This document shows, piece after piece, positions 25,482 through 33,986 of a stretch of 64,000 bases of DNA. Numbering within the stretch: the first letter of the stretch is position 1; every line of letters begins with the position of its first letter. The translations under genes were made by a program, and so were the position numbers. Source of the DNA: Acinetobacter sp. ANC 4173 (GTDB taxonomy: Bacteria > Pseudomonadota > Gammaproteobacteria > Pseudomonadales > Moraxellaceae); contig NZ_SJOF01000004.1 of NCBI RefSeq assembly GCF_004331255.1, positions 124,001 to 188,000 on the forward strand, given 5' to 3'. The notes beneath the pieces were generated by a model. That model ran no database searches and had not been told where the DNA came from. It worked only from the letters and a program-made list of their open reading frames with translations.

Positions 25482-25693
25482 AGCTCTATGTGCGACTTTG
25501 TTAAGCTGATGTAATTTATAATCAATCCAGAGGGTACTTTATAATAATTATAATAAACGATATAAGAAAGGAGATTCTAAGCTCCTCTAAAACATTAATA
25601 TTTTAGGTAGCTTCTGCTCGGGGCCGGCTAAAATATTAATATCAGGGAACTATCAGCGAGGCGTGAATACCATTATGGTATTCACGCTTTTTT
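25461..25693 (+). ncRNA. Candidate structured small RNA
   Basis: Between fpr and a TetR gene there is no open frame with coding character, yet the stretch has a strong promoter, RNA structure and a terminator. Stem 1: AGGAG (25569-25573) with CTCCT (25582-25586). Stem 2: ATTAATATTTTAG (25594-25606) with CTAAAATATTAAT (25628-25640), 13 perfect pairs closing a GC-rich 21-base loop. The end is the terminator at 25661-25693. The transcript would be about 230 nt. I could not match it to tmRNA, 6S, SRP RNA, RNase P RNA or a riboswitch. It is plus-strand only: the final T run is on that strand. Confidence 0.55.
25661..25693 (+). terminator. Strong terminator of the candidate small RNA
   Basis: GCGTGAATACCAT (25661-25673) pairs with ATGGTATTCACGC (25675-25687), closing a tight loop, followed by six T. 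It is one of the strongest hairpins in the window and points in plus direction only. Confidence 0.9.
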
Positions 25694-25744
25694 ATTTGGA
25701 TGCCTACTCTAATTACTTCACTTCTCCAGCAAATGGAAGTCTAT

Positions 25745-26311
25745 TTAGACGTCCATAAGCTCAAGCTGAATCAGCTTATAGACGCGTTTCCAATACTCAT
25801 CAATTTTAACTGAGTTCTTGTCCATTTGAGCTTGTATGGTCATACCATCCAAAATACTTGCCAATAGGCTAGCAAGTTGAAAAGACTGATTGATCCCAAG
25901 TTTTTCTAGCGCAAAACGAATTCGTTCAGTCAACCACTCTTTGTATTCCATCGCAGGTTGCATGGTTGAAGGATAAACCTTGGAAACCTCCTCAACCGCT
26001 TTTTGAAACATACACCCATTAAAATCTTCCATCTGAAACCAAGCGTGGTACCAGTAAAAAATGGTTTTAATATGGTCTAAATATTCTTCAGCCGGACACT
26101 GAGCAATTGCTGCATCTAAAGATTCTTGTAAGTTCATATTTCTACGGTGTAAGCACTCTTCAATGAGTTTCGCTTTAGAAGGAAAATATTTATAGAATGT
26201 CATTTTAGCGACACCCGATTCACTAATAATTCGATCAATTCCAATCGAGTTATAGCTATAAGAATTGAAAAGATGAAGCGCAGTACTAATAATGTCGTCT
26301 TTTTTGGACAT
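25745..26311 (-). CDS. TetR/AcrR family transcriptional regulator
   Basis: 188 residues. The N-terminal helix-turn-helix is clear (IISTALHLFNSYSYNSIGIDRII, then SGVAKMTFYKYFPSKAKLIEECL). The C-terminal ligand domain resembles the TetR_C group found with YbiH/NemR-like regulators (ASILDGMTIQAQMDKNS). It lies between the candidate RNA and the heme-oxygenase-like gene, which is divergent with about 260 bases between. The likely targets are its own promoter, the divergent gene, or the palindrome at 25468. The ligand is unknown. Confidence 0.85.
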   Translation of the reverse strand: MSKKDDIISTALHLFNSYSYNSIGIDRIISESGVAKMTFYKYFPSKAKLIEECLHRRNMNLQESLDAAIAQCPAEEYLDHIKTIFYWYHAWFQMEDFNGCMFQKAVEEVSKVYPSTMQPAMEYKEWLTERIRFALEKLGINQSFQLASLLASILDGMTIQAQMDKNSVKIDEYWKRVYKLIQLELMDV

Positions 26312-26438
26312 GCTATTTACCTACCAAACTTATCTTTAAGCAGAAGTGGGTCAAAATGGAATAAAAAAGGGGCATCTTTTCTAAAAAATGAAACTGATGA
26401 GCAATATTATATCATTATTTAAATGTGATGGCTGATTT

Positions 26439-26458
26439 CATACGTAAAGCTTCGTATG
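26439..26458 (+). promoter_or_regulatory. Small palindrome in the TetR/HDO divergent promoter region
   Basis: CATACG (26439-26444) and CGTATG (26453-26458) are inverted around eight bases, in the 260-base gap between the TetR gene and the heme-oxygenase-like gene. It might be an operator. It does not resemble the palindrome at 25468, so it is weak evidence. Confidence 0.3.
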
Positions 26459-26571
26459 TGTCTATTCTATAATAATAAATCAATAAAAGTTAAGCGTGCC
26501 TTATAAATCCTTATAGCATATTTAACTTTTTTTTAATATGATTAAATCATTCAAAATCTGACATCTCGAAC

Positions 26572-27411
26572 ATGAGTACACTTGCTTTTACACAATCAGA
26601 ACATGCCCGATTGGAAGCTTTAAATTTTATTCAGCATTCGGTGGAACCATCTCTGTGGCATCGGCATATCGAGCAAGTGAACACACTCAAACAGTACAGT
26701 CTTCAACATCCATTATTTCAACAAAAAATTCTAGAACGCTTACACAATCAAGCACTTTCACTAGAACAGCTCAAGTTAATTCATATCAATTATTTCGCCG
26801 CAATTGTCAAAGTCTTTACCGATGCATTAAGCATGCTCATCTACCAAGCATATCAACTAGAACAACACCCTAACATTCATAGGCAGCAACGTGTTCATGC
26901 GAAAGCCTATGCTCGTTACTTATTGTCATTGAACCTGATTGATGAGTTAGGTTTTAACACCTATCAATTACCACTTAGTTCTCCAAGTAAATCGCATTTG
27001 GTTTATTTCATGGAATTACTTCAAGCTTTAGAGGTTGATCCATTTAATGAACAAGACGTATGTAATGAAGCATACGAACTTGATCAGTTTATTCAATCAC
27101 ATTTAGACTCATACGAGCACTTGTTATTAATTTTAGCCTGTGCCGAATTACAAGTGATTAAATATAGCGAAGCATTACGGATCAATTTAGAGAAATATGA
27201 TTCGCGCTTAACCGAAGGTTATTATGATTGCCACGGTATTGTTGATCATACCGATAGATTAGCCAATGATGACAATCATGAAGATGACATTTGGTCACTC
27301 TTCACCCAAAGTTACCAAGGCAGTCAAAGCAACGAATATCAAACTGTAGTACAGGAATATCTAGATCTTTGGGCAAAGTTCTGGAACAAAATGCATCTAC
27401 TCAGTACATAA
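26572..27411 (+). CDS. Heme-oxygenase-like (HDO superfamily) protein
   Basis: 279 residues, mostly helical. The region INYFAAIVKVFTDALSMLIYQAY, the histidine-rich HRQQRVHAKAYARY, and the late YYDCHGIVDHTDRLANDDNHEDDIW fit the iron-containing redox enzyme group of the heme-oxygenase fold, in which carboxylate and histidine ligands hold a di-iron centre. Known members oxidise fatty acids, amino acids or similar small molecules. Some expected ligands (an early E...H pair) are not clearly recognisable, so activity is uncertain. The next gene, a DUF2071 protein, is on the same strand about 107 bases on. Confidence 0.6.
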   Translation: MSTLAFTQSEHARLEALNFIQHSVEPSLWHRHIEQVNTLKQYSLQHPLFQQKILERLHNQALSLEQLKLIHINYFAAIVKVFTDALSMLIYQAYQLEQHPNIHRQQRVHAKAYARYLLSLNLIDELGFNTYQLPLSSPSKSHLVYFMELLQALEVDPFNEQDVCNEAYELDQFIQSHLDSYEHLLLILACAELQVIKYSEALRINLEKYDSRLTEGYYDCHGIVDHTDRLANDDNHEDDIWSLFTQSYQGSQSNEYQTVVQEYLDLWAKFWNKMHLLST

Positions 27412-27518
27412 TTTTATCATGTCATGTTCACATCGATATATATTTGGTCGATGGCTTTACGGCATGAGCAACTTTACTTAGAATAACCACAATTACAATA
27501 AACTTTCTAAAAAATTCA

Positions 27519-28307
27519 ATGGCTTTTCCACAATTAAAATTTGAAGATTTTTTACATCCACGCCCGCAACCAACTGGCATTGATGTGCAATGTAAATTAC
27601 AACATTTTGCAATCATTAGCTACGCCATTGATCCAGCACGGTTTAACGACATCATCCCGCCTCGATTTAAGCTCGATACCATCGAATATCAGGGTAAAAA
27701 GCAAGCACTCATGTCGGTTGTACCATTTATCGATGTAGATTTTAGTTCTGCTGTTTTTCCTTTTCCCAATTTTAGCATGGGGCAAACCAATTACCGTGTC
27801 TATGTCATCGATCAGCACACACAAGAACGCTGCGTTTGGTTTTTAGGAACCACCTTAGATTCATGGACACTGATTGTTCCTCGCCATTTATGGCAACTTC
27901 CTTGGCATTCGGCTGTGTTCAATTTTGATTGTCATCAGGATGAACATGGCAACTACAGTCACTATAAGATGCAAACCCAGTCGGCATGGGCAAATGCTGA
28001 ATTACAACTCACACAATCCAAAGATGACCCTTGGAATTATGCGGGCTTCCCAAACTTAGAAAGTCATTTGGTTTATCTCACTCATCCCCTTGCAGGTTTT
28101 TATCATCGTCGTGATGGTCTATTGGGGACTTATCGCGTTTGGCACGATCGTCTACAGTTAAAACCAGCCCAATTACTTCATGCAAAATTTGACTTGCTTG
28201 ATCGACTGAATTTGGTTTCGTTTGAAGATCAACTGAATCCGTATAGTGCTCTGATTGAACCGATCAATGAATTCACTATTTATCTGCCACCACAAGTCAT
28301 TCAGTGA
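27519..28307 (+). CDS. DUF2071 family protein (YqjF-like)
   Basis: 262 residues. The pattern FAIISYAIDPARFNDIIPPRFKLDT, then MSVVPFIDVDF, MGQTNYRVYVID, ERCVWFLGTTLDSW, and near the end HAKFDLLDRLNLV matches the acetoacetate-decarboxylase-like fold of DUF2071. Those proteins have no settled function, and the catalytic lysine of true acetoacetate decarboxylase is not identified here. It follows the HDO-like gene on the same strand with no terminator hairpin between, so they may be co-transcribed. Cytoplasmic. Confidence 0.75.
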   Translation: MAFPQLKFEDFLHPRPQPTGIDVQCKLQHFAIISYAIDPARFNDIIPPRFKLDTIEYQGKKQALMSVVPFIDVDFSSAVFPFPNFSMGQTNYRVYVIDQHTQERCVWFLGTTLDSWTLIVPRHLWQLPWHSAVFNFDCHQDEHGNYSHYKMQTQSAWANAELQLTQSKDDPWNYAGFPNLESHLVYLTHPLAGFYHRRDGLLGTYRVWHDRLQLKPAQLLHAKFDLLDRLNLVSFEDQLNPYSALIEPINEFTIYLPPQVIQ

Positions 28308-28310
28308 AAT

Positions 28311-28337
28311 AAAAAGAGAGCATAGCGCTCTCTTTCC
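28311..28337. terminator. Terminator between convergent DUF2071 and CDF genes
   Basis: AAAGAGAGC (28313-28321) pairs with GCTCTCTTT (28327-28335), flanked by A and T runs, so it serves both strands. Confidence 0.75.
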
Positions 28338-28340
28338 TCA

Positions 28341-28985
28341 TTAACACTCTTCTAAGTTACTCACAGTTTTACTGCTATTACGCTCTGCTAATGCCTGTTT
28401 AATAACACGATAACCGCCTGTTAAACCAAGAATTGACATAATTAAAGCCACAATTAAATCGGGAATTAAGCTGCCTGTGCCGAACACCCCAATGGCAGCA
28501 ATAATCACGGCAATATTGCCAATGGCATCATTACGGCTACACAACCAAACCGATTGCATATTGGCATCACCATCACGAAAAGCATATAAAATAAAAGCGG
28601 AAATCACGTTAGCAATTAAAGCTAAAATGCCAATCATCCCCATCGTAATCGCTTCGGGTGGAATACCTTGAACATAGCTATAAGCTGTTTTTGTGATGAC
28701 GATTAGGCCAAAACTCGCCATCGTCAAACCTTTCAGCAACGCAACCGTGGCACGCCAATATAAACTTGCACCCAACACCGCCAGTGAAATGGCGTAATTG
28801 ACTGCATCACCAAAAAAATCGAGTGAATCTGCCCAAAGTGCTGAAGAATGCGCATACGCCCCACCGATCAGTTCAACAAAAAACATCATCAGGTTAATAA
28901 TCAGTGCAATCCATAAAGCTGTTCTAAATTTACTATTGGGTTTGACTGGTGCGGGTTCATGACTACAGCTACAAGCCATTTCCAT
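28341..28985 (-). CDS. Short cation-diffusion-facilitator (CDF) transporter
   Basis: 214 residues with six membrane segments. The first metal site is in segments 2 (SSALWADSLDFFGDA, with D...D) and the matching one in segment 5 (SRNDAIGN). The chain ends right after segment 6 (RVIKQALAE), so the cytoplasmic C-terminal domain of about 80-90 residues that typical CzcD/ZitB proteins use for dimerisation is absent. The N-terminus MACSCSHEPAP could bind metal. It should export a divalent cation such as zinc or cobalt from the cytoplasm. The divergent MerR regulator and its spaced promoter support metal-induced expression. Confidence 0.85.
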   Translation of the reverse strand: MEMACSCSHEPAPVKPNSKFRTALWIALIINLMMFFVELIGGAYAHSSALWADSLDFFGDAVNYAISLAVLGASLYWRATVALLKGLTMASFGLIVITKTAYSYVQGIPPEAITMGMIGILALIANVISAFILYAFRDGDANMQSVWLCSRNDAIGNIAVIIAAIGVFGTGSLIPDLIVALIMSILGLTGGYRVIKQALAERNSSKTVSNLEEC

Positions 28986-29008
28986 ACTCCTTGATCTATA
29001 TTATGCTT

Positions 29009-29039
29009 ATTTAAAACTATGGACTCGCTCTAAGGTCAA
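29009..29039 (-). promoter_or_regulatory. MerR-type promoter/operator for the CDF gene
   Basis: On the minus strand TTGACC (29034-29039) and TTAAAT (29009-29014) are 19 bases apart, the overlong spacing typical of MerR-activated promoters. The spacer holds an imperfect dyad, ACTATGGACT and CTCTAAGGT around CG (29016-29036), like the operators of ZntR/CadR-type regulators. The divergent MerR gene starts at 29043. Confidence 0.65.
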
Positions 29040-29042
29040 GCC

Positions 29043-29447
29043 ATGCAGCATTATTTAATTCACCAACTCGCAAAAAAAACGCAATTACCTGTTGATACAG
29101 TACGCTTTTATGAAAAAAAGCAGCTGATTATTCCTAGCTACCGTGCCGAAAATAATTATAAATATTATGATGAAGCAACCTTAAAACGACTGCAATTTAT
29201 CAAACAGTGCCGAGGCTTGGACATGTCACTTGCCGAAATTCAACAATTGATTGATCTGATTAAACAACCACAACAAGGTTGCCAAGTTGTCGATCAAATG
29301 ATCGAACAGCATATTTTACAAGTGGAAAAAAACATTGCCGAATTGATCTCATTTCAAAGCCAGTTACAGGAACTACGTCAATCCTGTTCCAGTAATACCA
29401 CCATTGATCACTGTCAAATTTTGAAAAATTTAGGTTTATCAGAATAA
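29043..29447 (+). CDS. MerR family metal-responsive regulator (CadR/PbrR-like)
   Basis: 134 residues. The N-terminal winged helix (IHQLAKKTQLPVDTVRFYEKKQLI) and the long dimerisation helix (QMIEQHILQVEKNIAELISFQ) are standard for MerR. Cysteines occur at the helix start (QGCQVV) and in the C-terminal loop CSSNTTIDHC, as in Cd/Pb/Zn/Co-sensing members. It should bind the divergent operator and switch on the CDF exporter when its metal is present. The exact metal cannot be read. Confidence 0.85.
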   Translation: MQHYLIHQLAKKTQLPVDTVRFYEKKQLIIPSYRAENNYKYYDEATLKRLQFIKQCRGLDMSLAEIQQLIDLIKQPQQGCQVVDQMIEQHILQVEKNIAELISFQSQLQELRQSCSSNTTIDHCQILKNLGLSE

Positions 29448-29527
29448 AACCGACCAATTTACTGGGTTGAATCCTTTTTTTATATCCATACAATAAAGAC
29501 ATATTATTTGTATGCCTTTATTTTGTC

Positions 29528-30922
29528 ATGAGCATTCACCACGCTACCGAACTTCTCTCTCCTGCTGGATCTTTAAAAAACATGCGTTACGCATTTGCAT
29601 ATGGTGCCGATGCAGTCTATGCGGGACAACCGCGCTATAGCTTACGTGTTCGTAATAATGAGTTTGATCATGACAATCTCGCGATTGGGATTCAGGAAGC
29701 ACATGCTTTAAACAAAAAATTCTATGTCGTGGTGAATATTCAACCGCACAACAGCAAGCTCAAAAACTTCATTCGTGATTTAGCACCTGTGATTGCCATG
29801 CAGCCTGATGCATTAATTATGTCGGATCCTGGCTTAATTATGATGGTACGCGAGCAATTTCCAGACATGCCTGTGCATCTTTCGGTACAAGCAAATGCCG
29901 TGAACTGGGCAACCGTGAAATTCTGGAAAGATATGGGGCTGACTCGTGTGATTTTGTCACGTGAATTGTCCCTAGAAGAAATTGAAGAAATTAAAAATCA
30001 TGTTCCAGACATGGAAATTGAAGTGTTTGTACATGGCGCATTGTGCATGGCCTATTCTGGACGTTGCCTCCTTTCAGGCTATATGAATAAACGTGACGCC
30101 AACCAAGGCGCTTGTACCAATGCCTGCCGTTGGGATTACAAACTGCACCCAGCCCAAGAAGATGAAACAGGTGATGTGATTCCTGTACATCAAGTACAAG
30201 AAAACCAGTGTTGCAGTAGTGATGCAGATGAACAACATGCTATTGCACAAAATCAATGTGCAGAACCGGCACTGTTACAACGTAATGAAGAAGAGATGTT
30301 TGCCGCAGAAGAAGATGAACACGGCACATATTTCATGAACTCTAAAGACTTGCGCGCAGTACAACATGTTGAGCGTTTGACCCAAATGGGGATTCATTCC
30401 CTCAAAATTGAAGGTCGCACCAAATCTTATTTCTACTGCGCACGTACTGCACAAATTTATCGCAAAGCTATTGATGATGCTCTGGCAGGTAAACCCTTCG
30501 ATCCTTCATTGATGTTACAACTAGAAGGCTTGGCAAACCGTGGTTATACCGAAGGTTTTTTACGTCGCCATGTGCATAGCGAATACCAAAATTATGAAAC
30601 AGGCTCTTCACGTTTTGACCATCAACAGTTCTGTGGTGAAGTGTTAGAACGTCACGGGGACTACATTAAAATTGATGTGAAAAACCGCTTTGTGGTGGGT
30701 GACTCATTAGAACTCATGACCCCACAAGGCAATATTCAATTTGTATTGACCGAGATTTTGGATAAAAAAGGAAATTCTATTCCAGATGCCAAAGGCTCAG
30801 GTCACATTGTCGATATTCCAATCCCTGCCGATGTCGATATGCGATATGCCCTGCTGATTCGTAACCTGCCTGATTCTGAAATTGATATTTCAGCATCTTC
30901 GCTGGCCTATGTGGCAGGTTAA
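29528..30922 (+). CDS. trhP: tRNA 5-hydroxyuridine synthesis protein TrhP (U32 peptidase family)
   Basis: 464 residues. It starts LLSPAGSLKNMRYAFAYGADAVYAG, the U32 family opening, and has the cysteine-rich YegQ/TrhP signature GRCLLSGYMNKRDANQGACTNACRWDY, followed by a second half with MNSKDLRAV and SLKIEGRTKSYFY. TrhP, formerly YegQ, is reported to hydroxylate wobble U34 of several tRNAs using prephenate, upstream of cmo5U/mcmo5U formation. An insertion rich in cysteine and glutamine (about residues 215-250) separates the two halves. It is followed after 3 bases by a ferredoxin gene. Confidence 0.9.
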   Translation: MSIHHATELLSPAGSLKNMRYAFAYGADAVYAGQPRYSLRVRNNEFDHDNLAIGIQEAHALNKKFYVVVNIQPHNSKLKNFIRDLAPVIAMQPDALIMSDPGLIMMVREQFPDMPVHLSVQANAVNWATVKFWKDMGLTRVILSRELSLEEIEEIKNHVPDMEIEVFVHGALCMAYSGRCLLSGYMNKRDANQGACTNACRWDYKLHPAQEDETGDVIPVHQVQENQCCSSDADEQHAIAQNQCAEPALLQRNEEEMFAAEEDEHGTYFMNSKDLRAVQHVERLTQMGIHSLKIEGRTKSYFYCARTAQIYRKAIDDALAGKPFDPSLMLQLEGLANRGYTEGFLRRHVHSEYQNYETGSSRFDHQQFCGEVLERHGDYIKIDVKNRFVVGDSLELMTPQGNIQFVLTEILDKKGNSIPDAKGSGHIVDIPIPADVDMRYALLIRNLPDSEIDISASSLAYVAG

Positions 30923-30925
30923 GTC

Positions 30926-31174
30926 ATGGCTTTGAGAATTACGGATGCTTGTATCAATTGCGATATGTGCTTACCAGAATGTCCCAATGATGCGATTTTT
31001 GAGGGGCAAAAAGTTTATGAGATTGATGTAGCACGTTGTACTGAATGTGTGGGTTTTTATGAACATCAAACCTGTATGGCCGTCTGCCCGATCGATTGTA
31101 TTGAAGTTCATCCTGAACATATTGAAAGCAAAGCAGCATTGGAGGAGAAATTTAAAGCGCTGAAGATTATTTAA
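30926..31174 (+). CDS. yfhL: YfhL-type 2[4Fe-4S] ferredoxin
   Basis: 82 residues with two cysteine clusters: CINCDMCLPECPNDAI for the first, and CTECVGFYEHQTCMAVCP for the second, with the extra spacing in the second typical of YfhL/Alvin-type ferredoxins. It carries low-potential electrons in the cytoplasm. The start lies 3 bases after the trhP stop, a firm sign of one operon and of a role in TrhP chemistry or in repair of its cluster; this link is inference, supported by reports that YfhL is linked to this tRNA modification. Confidence 0.88.
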   Translation: MALRITDACINCDMCLPECPNDAIFEGQKVYEIDVARCTECVGFYEHQTCMAVCPIDCIEVHPEHIESKAALEEKFKALKII

Positions 31175-31282
31175 AAATAAAACTATTTTGACCAAGTTAT
31201 TGGGGAAAAATAATAAACAATAAAAAAAGGAACATCGGTGTTAGCGTCCTCAGTTCCTATAAAAAGTAAAAAGTTTGATAGC

Positions 31283-31318
31283 AAGCCAACATAACTCAGT
31301 GTATGTTGGCTCTTTTTT
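31283..31318 (+). terminator. Terminator of trhP-yfhL
   Basis: AGCCAACATA (31284-31293) pairs with TATGTTGGCT (31302-31311), followed by a T run. It ends the operon before convergent ahpF. Confidence 0.8.
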
Positions 31319-31319
31319 A

Positions 31320-32885
31320 TTATTGACCAGAACGGATCATGTAATCAAAAGCAGATAGAGACGCTTTTGCACCTTCACCCGTTGCAATAATAATTTGCTT
31401 ATACGGTACAGTGGTACAGTCACCCGCAGCAAATACCCCTTTCACATTGGTTTCATTGCGTTGGTTAATCACAATTTCACCACGTGGAGTGAGTTCAACT
31501 GCACTCTCTTTTAAGAAATCCGTGTTTGGTAATAAACCAATTTGTACGAAAATCCCAGATAACTCAACAATGTGCTCAACATCAGTTGTACGGTCTTTAT
31601 ATTTCAAGCCGGTTACTTGTGAACCGTCACCCACGACTTCCGTAGATAATGCATTCATGATTACCGTCGCATTTGGCAAGCTGTTTAACTTGTCTTGTAA
31701 CACCTGATCGGCACGCAGTTTAGTATCAAACTCCACCAAAGTCACATGCTCAACAATACCAGCCAAGTCAATTGCTGCTTCTACACCAGAGTTACCACCA
31801 CCAATCACGGCAACACGTTTACCTTTGAACAATGGACCATCACAGTGCGGGCAGTATGCAACACCACGAGTACGATATTCTGCTTCGCCGGGTACATTCA
31901 TTTCTCTCCAACGCGCACCTGTTGAAAGAATCACTGTTTTCGATTCCAGTTTTGCCCCATTTTCAAGTTCAACAGCCACCAAACCATTCGCTGTTTGATC
32001 TGCACCAGTAATTTTATTCACACGTTGCAAATTCATGATGTCTACACCGTATTCACGAACGTGTGCTTCCATATCCTGTGCGAATTTCGGACCAACCGTT
32101 TTCTGTACAGTAGTAAAGTTTTCAATATCCATGGTATCCATGACCTGACCACCAAAGCGTTCAGCCACAATCCCTGTTTTAATGCCTTTACGTGCCGCAT
32201 AAATTGCCGCTGTACCACCCGCAGGTCCACCACCGATTACCAACACATCAAAGACATCTTTGGCATTTAGTTTTGCCGCTTCTTTTTCAGCAGAGTTGGT
32301 GTCTAATTTGGCAATGATTTCTTCCAACGTCATACGACCTTGACCAATATGTAGTTCATCTTGGAACACCATTGGTACAGCCATGATTTTGCGTTGTTCA
32401 ACTTCATCTTGGAAGAATGCACCATCAATCATGGTAGCCGTTGAACCTGGATTATAGATGGCAATCAGGTTCAAAGCTTGCACGACATCTGGACAGTTGT
32501 GGCAGCTTAAAGATACAAACACATCAAAGTTCGATTGAATATTTAAACCTTTAACCTGATTTAACACCTCTTCAGAAACTTTTGGTGCGTAACCTGATAC
32601 TTGTAACAATGCAAGAATTAATGAAGTAAACTCATGTCCCATTGGCAAACCCGCGAAGTGTACACGGGGTTGCTCTCCTGCTTTGGCAATTGCAAAGCTT
32701 GGACGACGTGAATGTTCACCATCAAAGCGTGCGGTCACTTGGTCTGATAACACTGCAATTTCAGTCACCAACTCTTTAATTTTTTCAGATTTTTCTGAAG
32801 CATCTAAAGACGCGATAATTTCAATTGGGCTTTCAAGACGTTCTAAAAGTGTTTTTAATTGCGCAGAAGTATTTTGATCTAACAT
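31320..32885 (-). CDS. ahpF: Alkyl hydroperoxide reductase subunit F
   Basis: 521 residues. The N-terminal tandem thioredoxin-like domain (about 1-200) holds the CHNC disulfide. The FAD domain has [17 protein letters not shown]. The NADH domain has [15 protein letters not shown] and, before it, the second redox pair in YCPHCDGPL. The C-terminus [24 protein letters not shown] is the FAD-binding close. It reduces AhpC with NADH in the cytoplasm. AhpC is encoded about 11 kb away rather than adjacent, so the two are separately transcribed. No OxyR site could be recognised by eye. Confidence 0.95.
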   Translation of the reverse strand: MLDQNTSAQLKTLLERLESPIEIIASLDASEKSEKIKELVTEIAVLSDQVTARFDGEHSRRPSFAIAKAGEQPRVHFAGLPMGHEFTSLILALLQVSGYAPKVSEEVLNQVKGLNIQSNFDVFVSLSCHNCPDVVQALNLIAIYNPGSTATMIDGAFFQDEVEQRKIMAVPMVFQDELHIGQGRMTLEEIIAKLDTNSAEKEAAKLNAKDVFDVLVIGGGPAGGTAAIYAARKGIKTGIVAERFGGQVMDTMDIENFTTVQKTVGPKFAQDMEAHVREYGVDIMNLQRVNKITGADQTANGLVAVELENGAKLESKTVILSTGARWREMNVPGEAEYRTRGVAYCPHCDGPLFKGKRVAVIGGGNSGVEAAIDLAGIVEHVTLVEFDTKLRADQVLQDKLNSLPNATVIMNALSTEVVGDGSQVTGLKYKDRTTDVEHIVELSGIFVQIGLLPNTDFLKESAVELTPRGEIVINQRNETNVKGVFAAGDCTTVPYKQIIIATGEGAKASLSAFDYMIRSGQ

Positions 32886-33025
32886 TGCTAACGGCTCCAG
32901 TGGAGAGATAATTAAGTTGATGAAGACATCATAGTAAAAAACATAAAATTGGTAAAACAGTTTGTATTTATAAATACAATCGAATTATTAGATTAATGCT
33001 TAAAATCTTACATAACATGAATTAC

Positions 33026-33979
33026 TTACCTAATATTTTTTAAATTTTGCTCAATTCTACGTGTTCTTGCAGAAAAGTACCGTGATAATAAATAAAGAAT
33101 GAAGCTTAAAATAACACTTACAATAAATGTTGAAATAATAATAACTTGTAAAATACTTCCCCACTTTTGAGCCTGTTCAATTTTTGGAGAAATAGATTTT
33201 GCTAAGGGCGTTATCGCCTTACCATAAAGTTGCTGCTGCATCGACCATAATTGTGAAGCACTAAAACCATATTGTATGAAATCAGGATCGCTTTGCTCGG
33301 CTTCAACCAAAGTCAACACATAAGGAATGGCCGCATTTTCATCGGCAGGCGCATGCAATAAAGCAATTTGTGCCAAAATATACGCTTTTACAGGTGCAGC
33401 AAACTGGGTTTGATTTAACTCTTGCGCCAATTCACTCTCATGTAAGCTGGTTTTATATTCAATTGCAGTTGCATAAGGATCATCTGCTTCATCTTTCCAA
33501 TCATACTGAACATACGTCAGCACTGACCAAATACACACAAATGCGATTATCCAACCGACAAACTTCAGTACAAAAGATTGAAAGCGTATGGCAAAGAAGC
33601 GGATTTTTTTGAGAAAGTGAATCACAAAAAATGCGCCAATAAAAGCACTGGTCATTTTTAACAACAACCAGCCAAACCAAGACAATAGATTAAAAAAGTA
33701 GTCTGGTGCTTGCCCAAATTGTGTCAACTCAGCATCAGCCGAAACAGGAATATGCAGTTGTTTGACTTCAGGACTAATGCCAAACCAACTATACAGAATA
33801 TCCTGTTGTAAAAAATAACTGATTAAGGCCACAAGTGCCAAACTAGATGTGAATAGACACCACCCCATCAGATAGGTTTGCCGACGCTTTAAAGTCTGCA
33901 CACCTTGCTGAATATTGGCGGTATTGACTGCATACTCATCTTCTAATTTGGACAAGTGACCTCCTGTAAAATACTGCAA
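33026..33979 (-). CDS. Membrane protein, third gene of the TelA unit
   Basis: 317 residues. About four membrane segments are visible: near 35-55 (WCLFTSSLALVALISYFL), about 100-125 (LLKMTSAFIGAFFVIHFL), about 138-160 (FVGWIIAFVCIWSVLTYV), and near 280-300 (VIIISTFIVSVILSFILYLL). Between segments 3 and 4 lies a polar domain of about 110 residues rich in glutamine and glutamate. I do not recognise a family. It starts 7 bases after the TelA stop, so it is in the same operon and probably anchors that protein at the inner membrane. Confidence 0.65.
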   Translation of the reverse strand: MQYFTGGHLSKLEDEYAVNTANIQQGVQTLKRRQTYLMGWCLFTSSLALVALISYFLQQDILYSWFGISPEVKQLHIPVSADAELTQFGQAPDYFFNLLSWFGWLLLKMTSAFIGAFFVIHFLKKIRFFAIRFQSFVLKFVGWIIAFVCIWSVLTYVQYDWKDEADDPYATAIEYKTSLHESELAQELNQTQFAAPVKAYILAQIALLHAPADENAAIPYVLTLVEAEQSDPDFIQYGFSASQLWSMQQQLYGKAITPLAKSISPKIEQAQKWGSILQVIIISTFIVSVILSFILYLLSRYFSARTRRIEQNLKNIR

Positions 33980-33986
33980 TAAGAAT

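Noticed and set aside
25483..25515. Very short frame (ATG TGC GAC ... TAA) in the RNA leader
   Set aside because: Only seven codons with no ribosome site; a leader peptide cannot be supported.
25426..25693. Retron or toxin-antitoxin RNA
   Set aside because: There is no reverse transcriptase, toxin-like small frame or inverted a1/a2 repeat next to it.
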